Assembly: GCF_018691265.1 (NCBI RefSeq)
Contig: NW_024881324.1
Span: forward strand, 8,683,730-8,747,729
DNA length: 64,000 bases
Origin: Tyto alba
Taxonomy: Eukaryota; Chordata; Aves; Strigiformes; Tytonidae
Direction: 5' to 3'
Positions 14,901-25,537 of the stretch are shown in pieces (positions within the stretch are counted from its first letter, which is position 1; each line of letters starts with the position of its first letter). Both the position numbers and the translations under genes were made by a program. The notes under the pieces were generated by a model, which saw only the letters and a program-made list of their open reading frames with translations, was not told the origin of the DNA and made no database searches.

Positions 14901-17900
14901 CCAAAAAAACTCCTAGTAACAGCCTGATTTTCTTCTAAGTTTCTTAATCTAATAAAGTTATTTTTGAAATTATAGGAAGCAGACACTAACAAAGAAATGG
15001 AAGGTCATACCTGCTCAGTAATTCCAGTCCAGCAGAAAACTCTGGCAAACACTGAACAGTTCTATAAAACAAATTGTAAGTATACAAATGTTGTTAATGA
15101 ATAGAAGGCTGTTATATAAAATGTGTCCACACACATCTGGGTTTGACAGATATGCTGAGCACAAAATATTCCCTCATGTTCACTTTCACAAACATTTTGT
15201 CAATTCCGGTTTAAAATGCATTAGACAGTGCATTTTACAAGAATATTCCAAAGCTAGGGTTGTTTTCTTTCCTGTTATTTTATGGTAGCCCATTCTTACC
15301 TCTTTTTGACTATGTCTATTAAGTACAATCTTTATGAGATAATTTCTTAGTACAGTTAACAAACATGCAGGATGAACCCTGTTAACTTAAAACAGTGAAC
15401 AGAAGCATTCCAAAAATAAGACTACTACATAAATCCTTTACATTAAAAATAAATACTAAGCTAAAGAACCTTTGCCAGTTTAATGCTCTAATGATCTCCT
15501 ATTAGATGCATACATTTTCATTAATAACAGCTTGAAGTATAAAGACATTTTATCATCAGTTAAAGAAAACTAACAATACAGCAATTTTAAGGATGAATGA
15601 CATGAAGATCTTGATGTCATTAAAGATTTGTCTCTTGGAAGATTATCAGAATAGACTGTTTTGCACTGTCATTCAAACAATCTGAATGGAAAAAAACAAA
15701 TACCATATATGAAACCTTTTTTTCCCTTAAAGCAAGGGAAAAATGACAGAATCAGTGAGGTGGGAAGGGACCTCATGCACTCTCTAGTGCAACCTCCTGT
15801 TCGAAGCAGGACCAGCTATAGGATCGCACCAGCTTGCTCAGGGCTTTGTCCAGTTGCAACCTGAAAACCACTGAGGACAGAAACCTCACTGTGAGCAACC
15901 TGTTCCACTGCTTGATTGTCCTTACGAGGAAAGAGCTTTTCCTTAGAGACTTCTGCCTTCTGAACATCTCATGTATCAACATATGCCTGTCACCTTTTCT
16001 GCTCCCACCACATACCATTCTCCTTGACCTCTTCATAGGTAATAACAGGCTGCTGCTAGGTCTCCCCAAAGTCATCCTCTCTCCAGGCTGAACAAGCCCC
16101 AGCATCAGCCTTTCCTCATACACAGAGAGTTCCAGCCCCAACCATCTTGGTGGCCCATCACTAAACCACTCCATGTTATCAATGCCTTTCTCACATTGGG
16201 GACCCAAACTGGACACGGTAGCTAGACGTGGTCTAAGGAGTGACAAATGCAGGGGATAATCTTACTGCCTGTGGCCCTGTTCATACAGCTCAGAAAGCTG
16301 TTGGCCTTCCTTGATGCCAGGCACGTTGCTGTTTCACATGCAGCTTGCTGTCTGCCAAAAGCCCTAGGGTCTTTTCAGCAAAGTTGCTTCCTGACTAGTC
16401 AGTCAACCCCAGACTGTATTGTTGAAGGGGATACTCACTTCCCAGGGGAAGACTTTGGATCCGTACCTCTTAAATTTCATGAAGTACCTCTTGGCCCATA
16501 TGGTCCTACGGGCTTTCATGGGTCAAGTTCCCCAAATTGGTCTTCATCCACTACTGGTCAGTCACTTCCTTGAATCCTTTTGCTAAGCACAGAGAACTGG
16601 GAGACCAAATTTGTAAGGACTGAAGCAATGAAGGCATTGAGTACCTCAACAGCATCTACATTGCTGCCACTAAATCATTCACTGCGTTCATCAACAATCC
16701 TATGTTTTCTTTGTTCAGCCTTTTATTACCAGTGAAGGGCTAGAAGCTCTTCTTGTCCTTAACATCTCATGTAAATATCAGTATTAGGTGAGCTCTGGTT
16801 TTCCTAAGGCTACTCCTGCATGCCAAAGAAGGTATCAAGAAGTTATCCCTGACACCCTCCAGAACTCTTCTTGACTGCAGCCTGCTGTGTTTTCCTTTCA
16901 GCAGATGTCAAAGACGTTGAAGGCCCTGCACAAGAATGGGGATTCAGTGATACAGAGATTTCCTCAAATGTAGAGGAGACAACATTTACTCCCTGATGGT
17001 CAGTAACAAACTCCCACCCCAACACCACCCTTGCCAGCCTCCCCTCTGCTCTTGACCCACAAGCTCTCAGCCATCCTTACAATTGAGATAAGCGATGTCT
17101 GTCCCAGAACTCTATCTGCAAAGCAGAAGTCACCCTGGCATTCCCCTATTTGTGATGATCCAACTGGTTTACTCAGTGCTTTTCTCAAAATGAGATTGAT
17201 ATTTACAGTACACCAGATGAACCAAATTATTATGGACTAGAAACATACAGAGAAGGCAGTGGTCTAAAGTAGTTTTATTCAAACTTTCACCCATTCTTAG
17301 TTTAGTTTCCATGTCTGGTCAATGCGGCCAGTTTCCTGTTAAAAAAAAACATCTTTACATCCAAAACATCAAGCTTCAGAACTTAACACAGTTTATTTCA
17401 GATGCCTTATTCGGGGCTTGTTTTAAAACTTGCTTGTGTCTGCACACAGTGTTTTAGTAAGAACATGCTTTACACTAAAGCGTATCTGAGCTTATTTGAA
17501 GAAGCAACATTCACAGATGTCATATACAGACGTTACGTAGTCTTTCCCTATAGTTTACACAGGTTAAAAGAATGAACAATATACTAAAATGCAGAGGATA
17601 AAAAACCCCCAAAACAAAACAACACCACAATTATAAATCTTCCTATAACAGGTAATTGAAGTACTCCATTATACATATATTTTTCACAATAAAAAGGCTC
17701 ATATTTCTGTTCTTACACTAAAAAAAAATAATTACAATTTTAGTACATGAGATTCACAGAGACTGTAAACAATTATATTTCAGTGTACCACAACCTGAAT
17801 CTTGTATAGAGTACCACAGTAACGCTGAATATTCACATAACTTAAATAGTCATTTATTAATTGATTAATTACCATCAAAAATCATTTAGGCCTATCAATG

Positions 17901-20900
17901 AAGGTTCTATTAAGCAAAGCACTTCCTAAATGTTAGGGTTAAGCTTTTCTTTTGTCAAAAAATATTCTGTAAAATTATATGCAAGTGTTCTTATAACTCA
18001 TATATATAAGCCACTTTCAAATTTTTCTTTACCAAGAGCACCCTAGATCAATGCTATAAATTAAGACATTCAGAAGTACCTCTGCCTGCTTTTTTTTGCT
18101 TCTTTTGATTTGTCGCCCAAAGTCTTCAACCTATAAATCAAAACACAAAACCATCAGACATTTCCAACACCAAAACCAGAGAACTTGTGTAAACACATAA
18201 TGTGTTCATTCCAGTCTATTATAGTTAATTTTGTCTCAGATTACTTCAAATAAATGAAATCACACTTAGCTTTGTGGAGACTGTCATATGAAATTATTTT
18301 TACTGACACTTTCTAAATTATGAGATTTTTCTACAAATGCATCAAGCAATTGGGTATGAAAAGTTTAATGGGAGCTATACATCCAAGTCATCCAGCTCTC
18401 AACACTGCTACCTTAGCAGACAGATATTAAAGATCTACATAGAAATAACCGATCCAACCCTGAAGAACACCCTTTACAAGAAGGCATATGTGCTAAGCAA
18501 AAGCATGACAGTCACAGAGAGACATTTGTACCCACTTGCCATAAGTCTGCCAACACAAAACTAGCAGGAGCACAACTTTTCTTCTGCCAACTATCAGAAT
18601 CTCCAGCATCACCACAGTGAGCTGCTACTGAGCATATGTGAAGGTTGTTTCACCTATGCCAATTTCAAACTGACTGGTATCTTGCCCCTAAAAATCAAAA
18701 AACACAGCAATCAAACACAAAAAAAAACAAAAACCCAAAACCCAACCAACAACAAACAACCCACACACACACCACACAACTCTTTCCACTCTACACTTTT
18801 TTTTAATCAACCCATACAGGCTACTCAAGTTGGCATGGCAGAGTGAGAACCAAAACCTGCTATTTTCCGTCCACCAAGATGATGGACATCCTCAGCCTCT
18901 ACGCCCTTTGGAGTTCCAGCTGTCCAGGACATCAAGGGTTAGGAAGAAATAAAGGACACAGAAATGAACAAGACAGAAATGAGCTATGAGCTCCAAAGGT
19001 AGCATCCAGACATGACATAGAGATATGCAGTCCTGAGTGACTCAGTAACTGAGAATCACCCCTAATATCAAGACATTCAGGCTGCTTCTGGGACAAGCCC
19101 AATCACTCCCCCAGTCTTGAGCATCACTAATTTCCAGGAACCCAAAGAAGAAACCACAAAGTTCTAGAGCAAAATAGGCAGTTGATAATTTGAGAAAAGT
19201 TATGCTAAGGTAGGTCTCTATTCTATGTTAGAGAGAGGTTCATAATAGTCAAGCCAAATAGCAACAACCACAGCACACTGAGGAAGAACACCACTGTTGC
19301 AGAAAGCTCTGCCATTTGCCATCTGTCACGGTCCCCAGTATTCACTCAGGACTGCAACAGCAGCACTCTGCATACAGGGACTGAAAGAAATGCTGGGTCA
19401 CAACTACCAGTTTTCTTACTACAGGAGTATCTGCCAGGCAGTCAGAAGTAAAGGTTAAGGGATTTATCACAAGACCACAAAATATTGGCTTCCTTTCAGC
19501 TGTGCTCTGTACGAAGTAGAGGCAGTGTGAGCCACATCACTCAAGCTGGCAGAAGCACATAAATTACTGCCTGAGCACAGACAAACACAGATCACTGTTC
19601 TTTTTTTTCTCCTCCTGCAAAAGATTGCTTGCAGGCAAATGGGATAAAATCTAGATATCTCACTCACAAGATGCACATGTACAGAAGTGGAAAGCAAACT
19701 CAGCTGAGCAAGGGAGAGCTCATTTTTTTGTTCACAGACATGGCTAATAACACTAAACTGCTCTTTCTTTAGACTACACAACCCCAGATTTAACTTTTCA
19801 GCTGTACGTAAGTGATCTCTTATTCCTTTCGAAGTGACAGAAGCTCTGGAAAAGCTTCTCCCTCACAACATTTCAAGAAATCCAACTTTGCAAGCTTTCA
19901 TGTGTAGTTAACAAGTTGGCCACAACTGGCCCAGCATTCTTGATACCACAAATAGTTTATGTGTTGACCATTTTGAGCTAAAGTCTTAATAGCATAAAAT
20001 GACTTCTATTACCACTGTGGTGGGGTAGGGAACAGAGTAATCCACAACACTATGGCACTGAGGTTGTATTGTCTAGGAAGGGAAAAGGGGCAAAACAGGA
20101 CAAGTCATGTTCTGGCCTTAATCCATGGGGTCACTACAGGAAAAAAACTGGTGCTTTCCACAGCCTCTGCTACTACACTCCTGAGATACAGGTTCCCAAT
20201 GGCAACAGATTACACTGCAGATTAAAACAACACTTAAAGACAGGACACTCCAGGAGTGTCCCATTAATGGAGCTAAAACACAAAGATGGAAATGATGAAA
20301 TCAGAGACTGTTCTCAGAACAAAACTTTGCAGTACAAAGAATAAGGCAAATTAGAGACTACATGGAAACATACTGACTCCCCTGCAGCAATATATGGAGA
20401 TACAGAGTTAAATGACCACCAGATCCAGCATGTTATAACCTTTCTCTTGTCTTCTTTCATCATGTGAAAAACACCTTCTTCAAAAGAACCTTACACTGTA
20501 CTGAGGCATCAAACTCTGATAAGTTCTATAAATAGCAGCAAAACAGAACGACAGACAGCAATAAAGCAATGTGTTTGTCTGTATTCTTAAGACATTTTCA
20601 TATTCAATTACTGTTTGTTAAAGTAAGACAGATAACATATAAGCAATTTATCTGGGTGATTGGTTACTTATTCTATTCACTTCTCTGGACCATCATACAG
20701 TGGTGCAAGTAATTATAAACTATTTAAGTTTCTAGAGTACACAGACTTCCACCACTATACGTAAGTATGGCCAAAGACCACAGTTTTTAAAAGTAATTTA
20801 TTACAACATGATACTCTGCTGGTGCTCGTTATGAGCTAAATTTTGTAGTACAGGCATGACCTTGCTCTCCGGCCATCCACTGACTGCCAGTAATACTCAT

Positions 20901-21683
20901 TTGGACAGCCTGCTTGTACTAAAAATAGCATCGATACCGGGCCCATCTAAAAAAAACCCTTATGAAGCAACGTAGGAAGAGTATCTCTACTTTGTAATGT
21001 GATCAAGGGGCTGCTCCTTCCGCTTATCCTCCCTTTCTTTTCCCCAAGTGGCAGTAACTCATCTTCCAAAGGAAGAAAAGCTTTTCATATGCCAGAGTCC
21101 AGCAACGCTCTTTAAGCAATTGCGTCAATCTATAAAACCTTGAAGGTCAGTTACTTCATAAAAAATTCAAGCGCGTTAATAGACCCCGTTCACGTCTTCC
21201 TCATTCCCTCAGAACAGCCTCTCTCTCTTTCTCCCTCCCTCCCTTTCCCCTGACCGCAGCTGCCTCCCAAACACCGAGGCACCTCCTCCCCTCAGCTCCC
21301 CCCCTGCCACCGCAGGCTACCACGCAGCTGCTGGGGCTCGCTAGCCCGCCATAACCCGCTCAACCGCGGCGGGAAGGGGAGCGTGGGACTTAACCCACGG
21401 GCCGCGTTTCCAGACCGTCCCGGCACCCAAGGGGGGCAACACACCCACCGCCGGGGACCCCGAGCTGAGAGGGAAGAGCCGCTGCCGGGGGTCCCGCCTC
21501 CTCCTCGCCTGCCTTCCCTCCCTCCCGCCCAGTCCCCGCCTTCCCCCGGCCCCTGGTCACCTGCTTCCCCCTCTCCCACTCCCCCTCCTCCTCCTCCCCC
21601 GCGGGGTCGGGTCGGAGCGGTACCCACCCGGCAGTGAGGTCTTGCTGGACACTCAACAACCGCTCCCGCAGCGTCTCCAGCAT
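2837..21683 (-). CDS. DTNBP1: DTNBP1, dysbindin-1, 5' half of the gene (coding exons 1-6, joined)
   Basis: Six minus-strand exons splice in frame to about 162 residues starting [15 protein letters not shown], closely matching vertebrate dysbindin-1. Later matching stretches include [40 protein letters not shown] and [12 protein letters not shown]. Dysbindin is a subunit of BLOC-1, the cytosolic complex for biogenesis of lysosome-related organelles and endosome-to-organelle and synaptic vesicle trafficking; it also binds dystrobrevins. The human protein is about 351 residues, so a little under half is present: the N-terminal region and the first part of the central coiled coil. The rest of the coiled coil, the dysbindin domain and the acidic tail are outside the window, left of base 1. 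Junction phases are 2, 2, 2, 0, 1 and 2 after exons 1 to 6. All introns are GT-AG, and no stop or frameshift is seen, so the gene looks intact as far as visible. Confidence 0.97.
2970..10460 (-). other. DTNBP1 intron 5
   Basis: A 7.5-kb AT-rich intron without recognisable coding sequence. Only a T/G-rich low-complexity stretch near its left end in gene-downstream direction (10148-10240, A/C-rich on the gene strand) stands out. No CR1 or LTR copy is recognisable by eye. Confidence 0.85.
10148..10240. repeat. T/G-rich low-complexity tract
   Basis: About 90 bases of T with scattered G (TTTTG and GGTTTTT units), in DTNBP1 intron 5. On the gene strand it reads as A/C-rich, AAAAC-like. Confidence 0.9.
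10461..10593 (-). CDS. DTNBP1: DTNBP1 coding exon 5
   Basis: A 133-base exon with acceptor gtttcag| and donor CTAG|gtaagg. It encodes residues 74-117, beginning [20 protein letters not shown], plus the first base of Ala118. This is the start of the predicted coiled-coil region that mediates assembly with other BLOC-1 subunits. Heptad-like leucines appear in [10 protein letters not shown] and [12 protein letters not shown]. Confidence 0.97.
13472..13476. repeat. Target-site duplication, left copy (CTGGT)
   Basis: Exact 5-bp direct repeat bordering the solo LTR, matched by 14008-14012. It marks the insertion site. Confidence 0.88.
13477..14007 (+). mobile_element. Solo LTR, avian ERVL-type, with CTGGT target duplication
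   Basis: A 531-base element beginning TGTACTGGATC and ending CCCAGTACA, so it has the TG...CA ends of a retroviral LTR. Exact 5-bp direct repeats CTGGT flank it at 13472-13476 and 14008-14012. The internal sequence (GGGATGGGGTTAATTTTCTTC near the start, GGGAGGGGACACCGCTGGA in the middle, GGCTGTGTGG near the end) resembles the common avian ERVL LTR family as I remember it; the 5-bp duplication fits ERVL. An AATAAA lies at 13759-13764. No internal retroviral genes are attached, so it is a solo LTR from recombination. It lies antisense within DTNBP1 intron 4. Confidence 0.9.
14008..14012. repeat. Target-site duplication, right copy (CTGGT)
   Basis: Matches 13472-13476 exactly and directly abuts the terminal CA of the solo LTR. 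Confidence 0.88.
14084..14144 (-). CDS. DTNBP1: DTNBP1 coding exon 4
   Basis: A 61-base exon with acceptor ttttcag| and donor AGAG|gtaaga. It completes Arg53 and encodes residues 54-73 ([20 protein letters not shown]), ending on a codon boundary. It is very close to the mammalian YEDTWAALHRRAKDCASAGE stretch. A solo LTR ends 76 bases downstream of this exon in gene orientation. Confidence 0.97.
14145..15010 (-). other. DTNBP1 intron 3
   Basis: An 866-base intron, the shortest seen. It has a C-rich low-complexity patch at about 14481-14512 and a T-run at 14527-14539. Nothing else is recognisable. Confidence 0.85.
15011..15061 (-). CDS. DTNBP1: DTNBP1 coding exon 3
   Basis: A 51-base exon with acceptor tttatag| and donor GCAG|gtatga. 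It completes Arg36, encodes residues 37-52 ([16 protein letters not shown]) and starts Arg53. The SAGLELLSR core is the conserved part; TVQCLPEF replaces mammalian TVPFLPKY. Confidence 0.96.
15062..18079 (-). other. DTNBP1 intron 2
   Basis: A 3.0-kb intron whose middle (about 15,740-17,190) is an old CR1 LINE copy in the same orientation as the gene. The flanks are AT-rich unique-looking sequence. Confidence 0.85.
15740..17190 (-). mobile_element. Old CR1 LINE copy, 3' part
   Basis: The left end (ACAGAATCAGTGAGGTGGGA and the following 'GGGACCTC' stretch) is the recognisable CR1 3' end. Moving right, the minus strand reads decayed CR1 reverse-transcriptase C-terminus, for example [20 protein letters not shown] and [11 protein letters not shown]. 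Similarity to CR1 is clear to about 16,510. From there to about 17,190 the sequence still resembles known avian repeat sequence ('AAGGCATTGAGTACCTCA', 'GACCCACAAGCTCTCAGCC') but more weakly, so the right boundary is approximate. It is diverged and full of indels; not functional. Confidence 0.75.
18080..18130 (-). CDS. DTNBP1: DTNBP1 coding exon 2
   Basis: A 51-base exon with acceptor tttatag| and donor AGAG|gtactt. It completes Gly19, encodes residues 20-35 ([16 protein letters not shown]) and starts Arg36. It aligns to the mammalian LKTLSDKSREAKVKSKPR segment with one residue fewer, near a run of eight A in the coding strand (18090-18097 as T on the plus strand). It is basic and Lys-rich, preceding the coiled coil. 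Confidence 0.95.
18131..21627 (-). other. DTNBP1 intron 1
   Basis: A 3.5-kb intron. Its gene-proximal end is within the CpG island and carries a G-rich tract on the gene strand. It also has an A/C-rich low-complexity patch at 18714-18780. No repeats of a named family and no exon-like sequence are recognised. Confidence 0.85.
18714..18780. repeat. A/C-rich low-complexity tract
   Basis: A mix of A-runs, AAACCC/AACC units and a short CA run, in intron 1. Confidence 0.85.
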
Positions 21684-21900
21684 CGTGCCGCCCTTCCCCG
21701 GCTGCTGAGGCCAGCGCCGGGCCGGGCCGCGCCGGGGCGGGGCGGCGGGCGGAGCTTCCCCTCAGCCCCGCGGCCGTTAACCGGCCCAGCGGAAGGCCCG
21801 GCCCCGCTCTTCCGGCGCGCGCTTCCTCACAGAATTTGGGGAGTCTGGTCCCCCTTGGTTTTGTTTTACGCTCCCGGCGTGCGAGCAGTGCCGCGTCTTA
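21230..21900. promoter_or_regulatory. CpG-island promoter of DTNBP1
   Basis: A strongly GC- and CpG-rich block in an otherwise AT-rich window, covering exon 1, its leader and the start of intron 1. Overlapping GC boxes (GGGGCGGGGCGGCGGGCGG) lie at 21734-21752, about 50-70 bases upstream of the start codon. An ETS-type site (CTTCCGG on the plus strand) is at 21809-21815. I see no clear TATA box, which fits a dispersed housekeeping-type promoter. The exact transcription start cannot be read from sequence. Confidence 0.85.
21628..21683 (-). CDS. DTNBP1: DTNBP1 coding exon 1
   Basis: The start codon is at 21683-21681, with A at -3 and G at -1, a good initiation context. It encodes residues 1-18 ([18 protein letters not shown]) and two bases of Gly19. 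The donor is GG|gtgggt at 21627-21626. The first 15 residues are the same as in mammalian dysbindin as I recall it. No upstream in-frame start needs to be considered, because the preceding sequence is GC-rich leader inside the CpG island. A strongly G-rich tract on the gene strand begins about 27 bases into the intron. Confidence 0.97.
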
Positions 21901-22422
21901 AAAGGCCGGGGTGTTTCAAGGCTAGAGCTTGAGAAGTGTGTGGAGTCCCGAGGTTACCAGCTAGTGGCTTTTTTTAAAGACGGCAGTAGAGCTCCTTGGC
22001 AGGTTAGGACCCTCACCTTAAGTCGTTTTGACATCAGCGAGAGCGCAGATGGCATCGGGCTTTGCAACGGAATTTTAAAAGTGGGGAAAGCAAAAACAGG
22101 GGGTCTCCCCGAGACTTGGGTTCATGGAGTAACGGATAGATGACAACGTTTTGCAGTCTTCGCAGAGCAGGTAGTTGAACTTTGTCTCTGTGGCCCACCT
22201 CCGTTTTCTCTGGATGCTGACAGGCTGGTATAGATACAAGTGATTCTTAAGAAGAATGGCAAACAAATAAAAAAGACTCATTAGTAAATAATGCAGTGAA
22301 AAGTTTTAATTAAGCTTCTAGGTGCCATCTGTTTGCTAATAGCTGTTATGAGGCATTCAGCTAATCTTGAGACAGTTTAAGTGCAATCAGACCTTTTAAG
22401 AACGATTGGCCGGTCTTTCTGG

Positions 22423-22448
22423 ATTACTATGTTTATAGTCATAGTAAT
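22423..22448. repeat. Perfect short inverted repeat (hairpin-capable)
   Basis: Nine-base arms ATTACTATG and CATAGTAAT around an eight-base loop, about 740 bases upstream of the DTNBP1 start codon. Confidence 0.8.
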
Positions 22449-23639
22449 AGGAGGACGGTCTCCCAGCCTGTGTGTTTGCAGTTAATATTTGAGGAACATG
22501 GACCTGGGGTTTATATTAAACTGGGAAATCTTAAATTTCCATTTAATTGAGACCAGTCTTGACGTAAAGCAGCTGAGATTTTGAAGGGAAAATATTTTAT
22601 TTGTTAACCAATTCAGTTTTCTCAGGTTCCAAAAGAGAGCATTGAAATAATTTGTTACAAGGAGAATGTATGCAGAGTAAGTCTGTTGAGTGAGTCAGTA
22701 GATGCTGCAGAAGTATACTCAGAATGGTTCAAAGTACATTCAGTCGACTGGAAAACAGACACCACAATCCCATTTACTCTCTGCTTGTGTGCTTTTAGAA
22801 GAATATGGGACCTATAGGTTGTTCCTGATGTGGCTTATTGAAAACCAGTATTGCTCTGTGGCCTTAATACAGGTTAAGGGCTAAATGGCTGCTAAAAGAA
22901 AAACGATTGGGTTGATCATTCCAAGCATAGAAACTGATGTAGCTCGCCTTGTCTTGAGGTTGGAAAAACTGCTTTCATGGCAGACTGCATATGGAGCTCT
23001 GTAAAAGAGTATATGACATTTAGACAGCATTTTTCTCTTGCTTGGCCTAACAGCAATAACTAAAAGAAGAGATTTTTCACTTCCCTGGGTATTTAGTGCT
23101 CCAGACTAAGAGAAGAACACGAATCAACAAGTTTTTTCTGATGTATTCCCAGACTTGCTTTACAAATGCTGACAAAAGCTGTTCAATCTGGCTTTAGGTA
23201 GTATATATATTATGGGAATTAAAGGTTTCAGAAAACAAGGCATGGGTTTTTACCTTTAATTTTCATCTTTCCTTTGAGAAAACATACTATTTTTTTTCTG
23301 TGTTACATATTTTCAATTTTCTTGTGAGTGTTTTTGTCAGTGTTGGCTCTAATAATTCACAGTGAGTAAACACTTTTAGATTCCATTGCTTCTTTTGCAG
23401 TTAAAAAAACTATTAAAAAACTGCTTTCTTGTACAATGTCATTACCATCTCTGTGTAGAATTTGGGAAAAGGAATGTGTTGAGATAGACTGTGTAACAGT
23501 CAGTAATCCTAGAAATACTGGGGTAGAAGAGACTTCTAAAAGCACATACTATGGTCAAGGGCCATAGTGAATTACAAATACAGTATGCAAAGTTTTGTTT
23601 AACTGGTTCTTAGGAACTTAACTTGAGTTTGCAGAATCT

Positions 23640-23850
23640 CCTTATCAGCTCATGTGTTTATGATTTATTTTTTATTTCTAGAGTGAGTAAGCCCAGTTCC
23701 CTTTTTATCCTTGTAGTCGCTTTCCAAACTTCTTATTCTGGTTGGTCTGATCTGGACATTCCCCAGTTTGTCCAGAAAGTGCAGAGCTATAGCATTTCCA
23801 TCACTGAAGCTGACTTACATGGCTTCATTTTGAGCCCTACATGTTACATA
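23640..23850 (-). mobile_element. Possible ancient CR1/L3-like remnant
   Basis: Short stretches such as CTTGTAGTCGCTTTCCAAAC and GGTTGGTCTGATCTGGACAT, followed by CCAGTTTGTCC, resemble the antisense 3' region of old amniote CR1/L3 elements. It is very degraded and boundaries are guesses. Confidence 0.35.
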
Positions 23851-25516
23851 TTTATACTAATAAATATTAATGTACAATAGCAATTAATTAAACAGTGTTT
23901 ATGTGGCATGACAACTGTTCATCTGTTTGACCCAATGTAGACGATTACTTTTTCGCACAGCAAGGCAAGCTTCTGAGACAGGAACAGGTTCTTCAGGTGT
24001 TAATTCAAGACACTGCTACCTAAAATTCTGTCAGGGGCTTTGGATCAAGTTTTCTAGAAATAAAATTAATGCTAAATAACTTTTTAGTATCAATGTCCTG
24101 TTCTGCTCATTTAGTAATTAAGTAGTTCACAGCTGGTTATTTGATATTAATTATGATCTGAATTTGCATCAGGACTTCGAAGTTTATTCTTCTGCTTCTC
24201 TGATACACAGGTAAAACCTTTTGCAGGTATTCTGTAAGTGGCTACACTGGTCTCTGCAACAAAAGCATAAGCTTTCTATGCTTGGCACATCTGTGAAGAG
24301 CAATGATAGGAGTCGGTAGCAATAATTATCTAAAGCAAAAAGGACAGAAATGTGTTTGACTGGATAATGCTAGTGACAAAGGAAGATTTCTTTACTTTTC
24401 TAGACCAGCAGCCCTTAGAGGTATAAGTTAGGCTACATTTCTGTAAAAGCTTAAGCAGACCAAAGTGATCCCTAGTCCTGCCTTGGCACGATTCTACCTT
24501 TTCTTAGACTTTAGTGACCCCAATTTAGGTTGACTTCACCTTAAGACTGCTCTGAGGGAGTAATACTGCAAAGAGACTAGGCTTATCCCCATTAAGCTCT
24601 GCAGTGAAAGATGAGAGTAAATACTTCCCCATTCTGCTGATCTGATGTGAAATTTAGTTTCTTTAGGTGTCTCTATGGTCTATGTCTTGATCTCTGCATT
24701 TGAATGTAATTTGCTTGGTTGCCTCCAATATGATATTTCCAAACTGCCTAGAAATAGTAAACAGAATTTACAGCCCTTCAGAATATCTCAAGATTGTAGA
24801 AGTAATTTTGTTCTCAGAGTCTTGCTGGTAGAAGCTGTTTTGATCCTCATATAATTTTTGAATGCTTGAAGCAGAAGTGCTATATCAGGCCTCCTTTCAC
24901 TTAGAGGATATACCGAAGTCCAGTGGAACTGAATTGTGCTCTTATGAAACATTTTTACTCTCATTCTTGGCCCAGTTTTCAATTTCTTTCAAAATAACAC
25001 AAGTGATGCAAAATAGCCCCTGACACTCGTTCAGTTAAAGCAGGGAGCAAAGCTCATACTTTCTGTGTCAGAACCAAGTACCAGCTCCTCTGCTTCTTTT
25101 TCAGAAATACACGTCATGAATTTGAATCAGAGTTGCACTTCCCACATCAAAAACTCATAACAATGTTTTGCATGCAATTGTAAATGGTTTAAGGTGTCAG
25201 GCAAAGGCACTGATAGAGACCAGCACCCCTACAACAAAGCTCAAGCAGAGACTGAAGGCCCGGGTCTAAGATTAGGCGGGGTTCCTGGGCCTGTAGGTAG
25301 AGGGTGTGGATGGGAGGCACAGATGAGGTTAGTGAGGGCCATTAAGTGTCCTCAGGGCTCCAACACAAGGCGAAGGAAGTTTGTTGAAGTGTTGATTATC
25401 AGGACTCCCTAGAAACAACTTGTGTCAAATGATAGAGCGACTTGCTTTCACCTTGTGACATCATTATCACAAATGCAGTGGGATAGGTGGGGTGAATTAA
25501 AAATATGGGAGGGATG

Positions 25517-25537
25517 GCTTATGGTTAAACCATAAGC
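25517..25537. repeat. Perfect short palindrome
   Basis: Ten-base arms GCTTATGGTT and AACCATAAGC separated by one A. A further GGTTTAAC copy of part of the arm follows at once. Confidence 0.85.

Noticed and set aside
15773..16246. 157-codon open frame on the minus strand
   Set aside because: It is decayed CR1 3'-end coding sequence with some antisense-like reading, inside DTNBP1 intron 2; not a gene.
2837..21683. A minor-class (AT-AC or U12-type) intron in DTNBP1
   Set aside because: All five complete introns and the visible donor of the sixth have ordinary GT-AG ends and variable donor sequences without the U12 consensus.
21292..21932. Several Pro/Gly/Arg-rich frames on both strands
   Set aside because: These are CpG-island composition effects; only the first 18 codons from 21,683 on the minus strand belong to a real protein.
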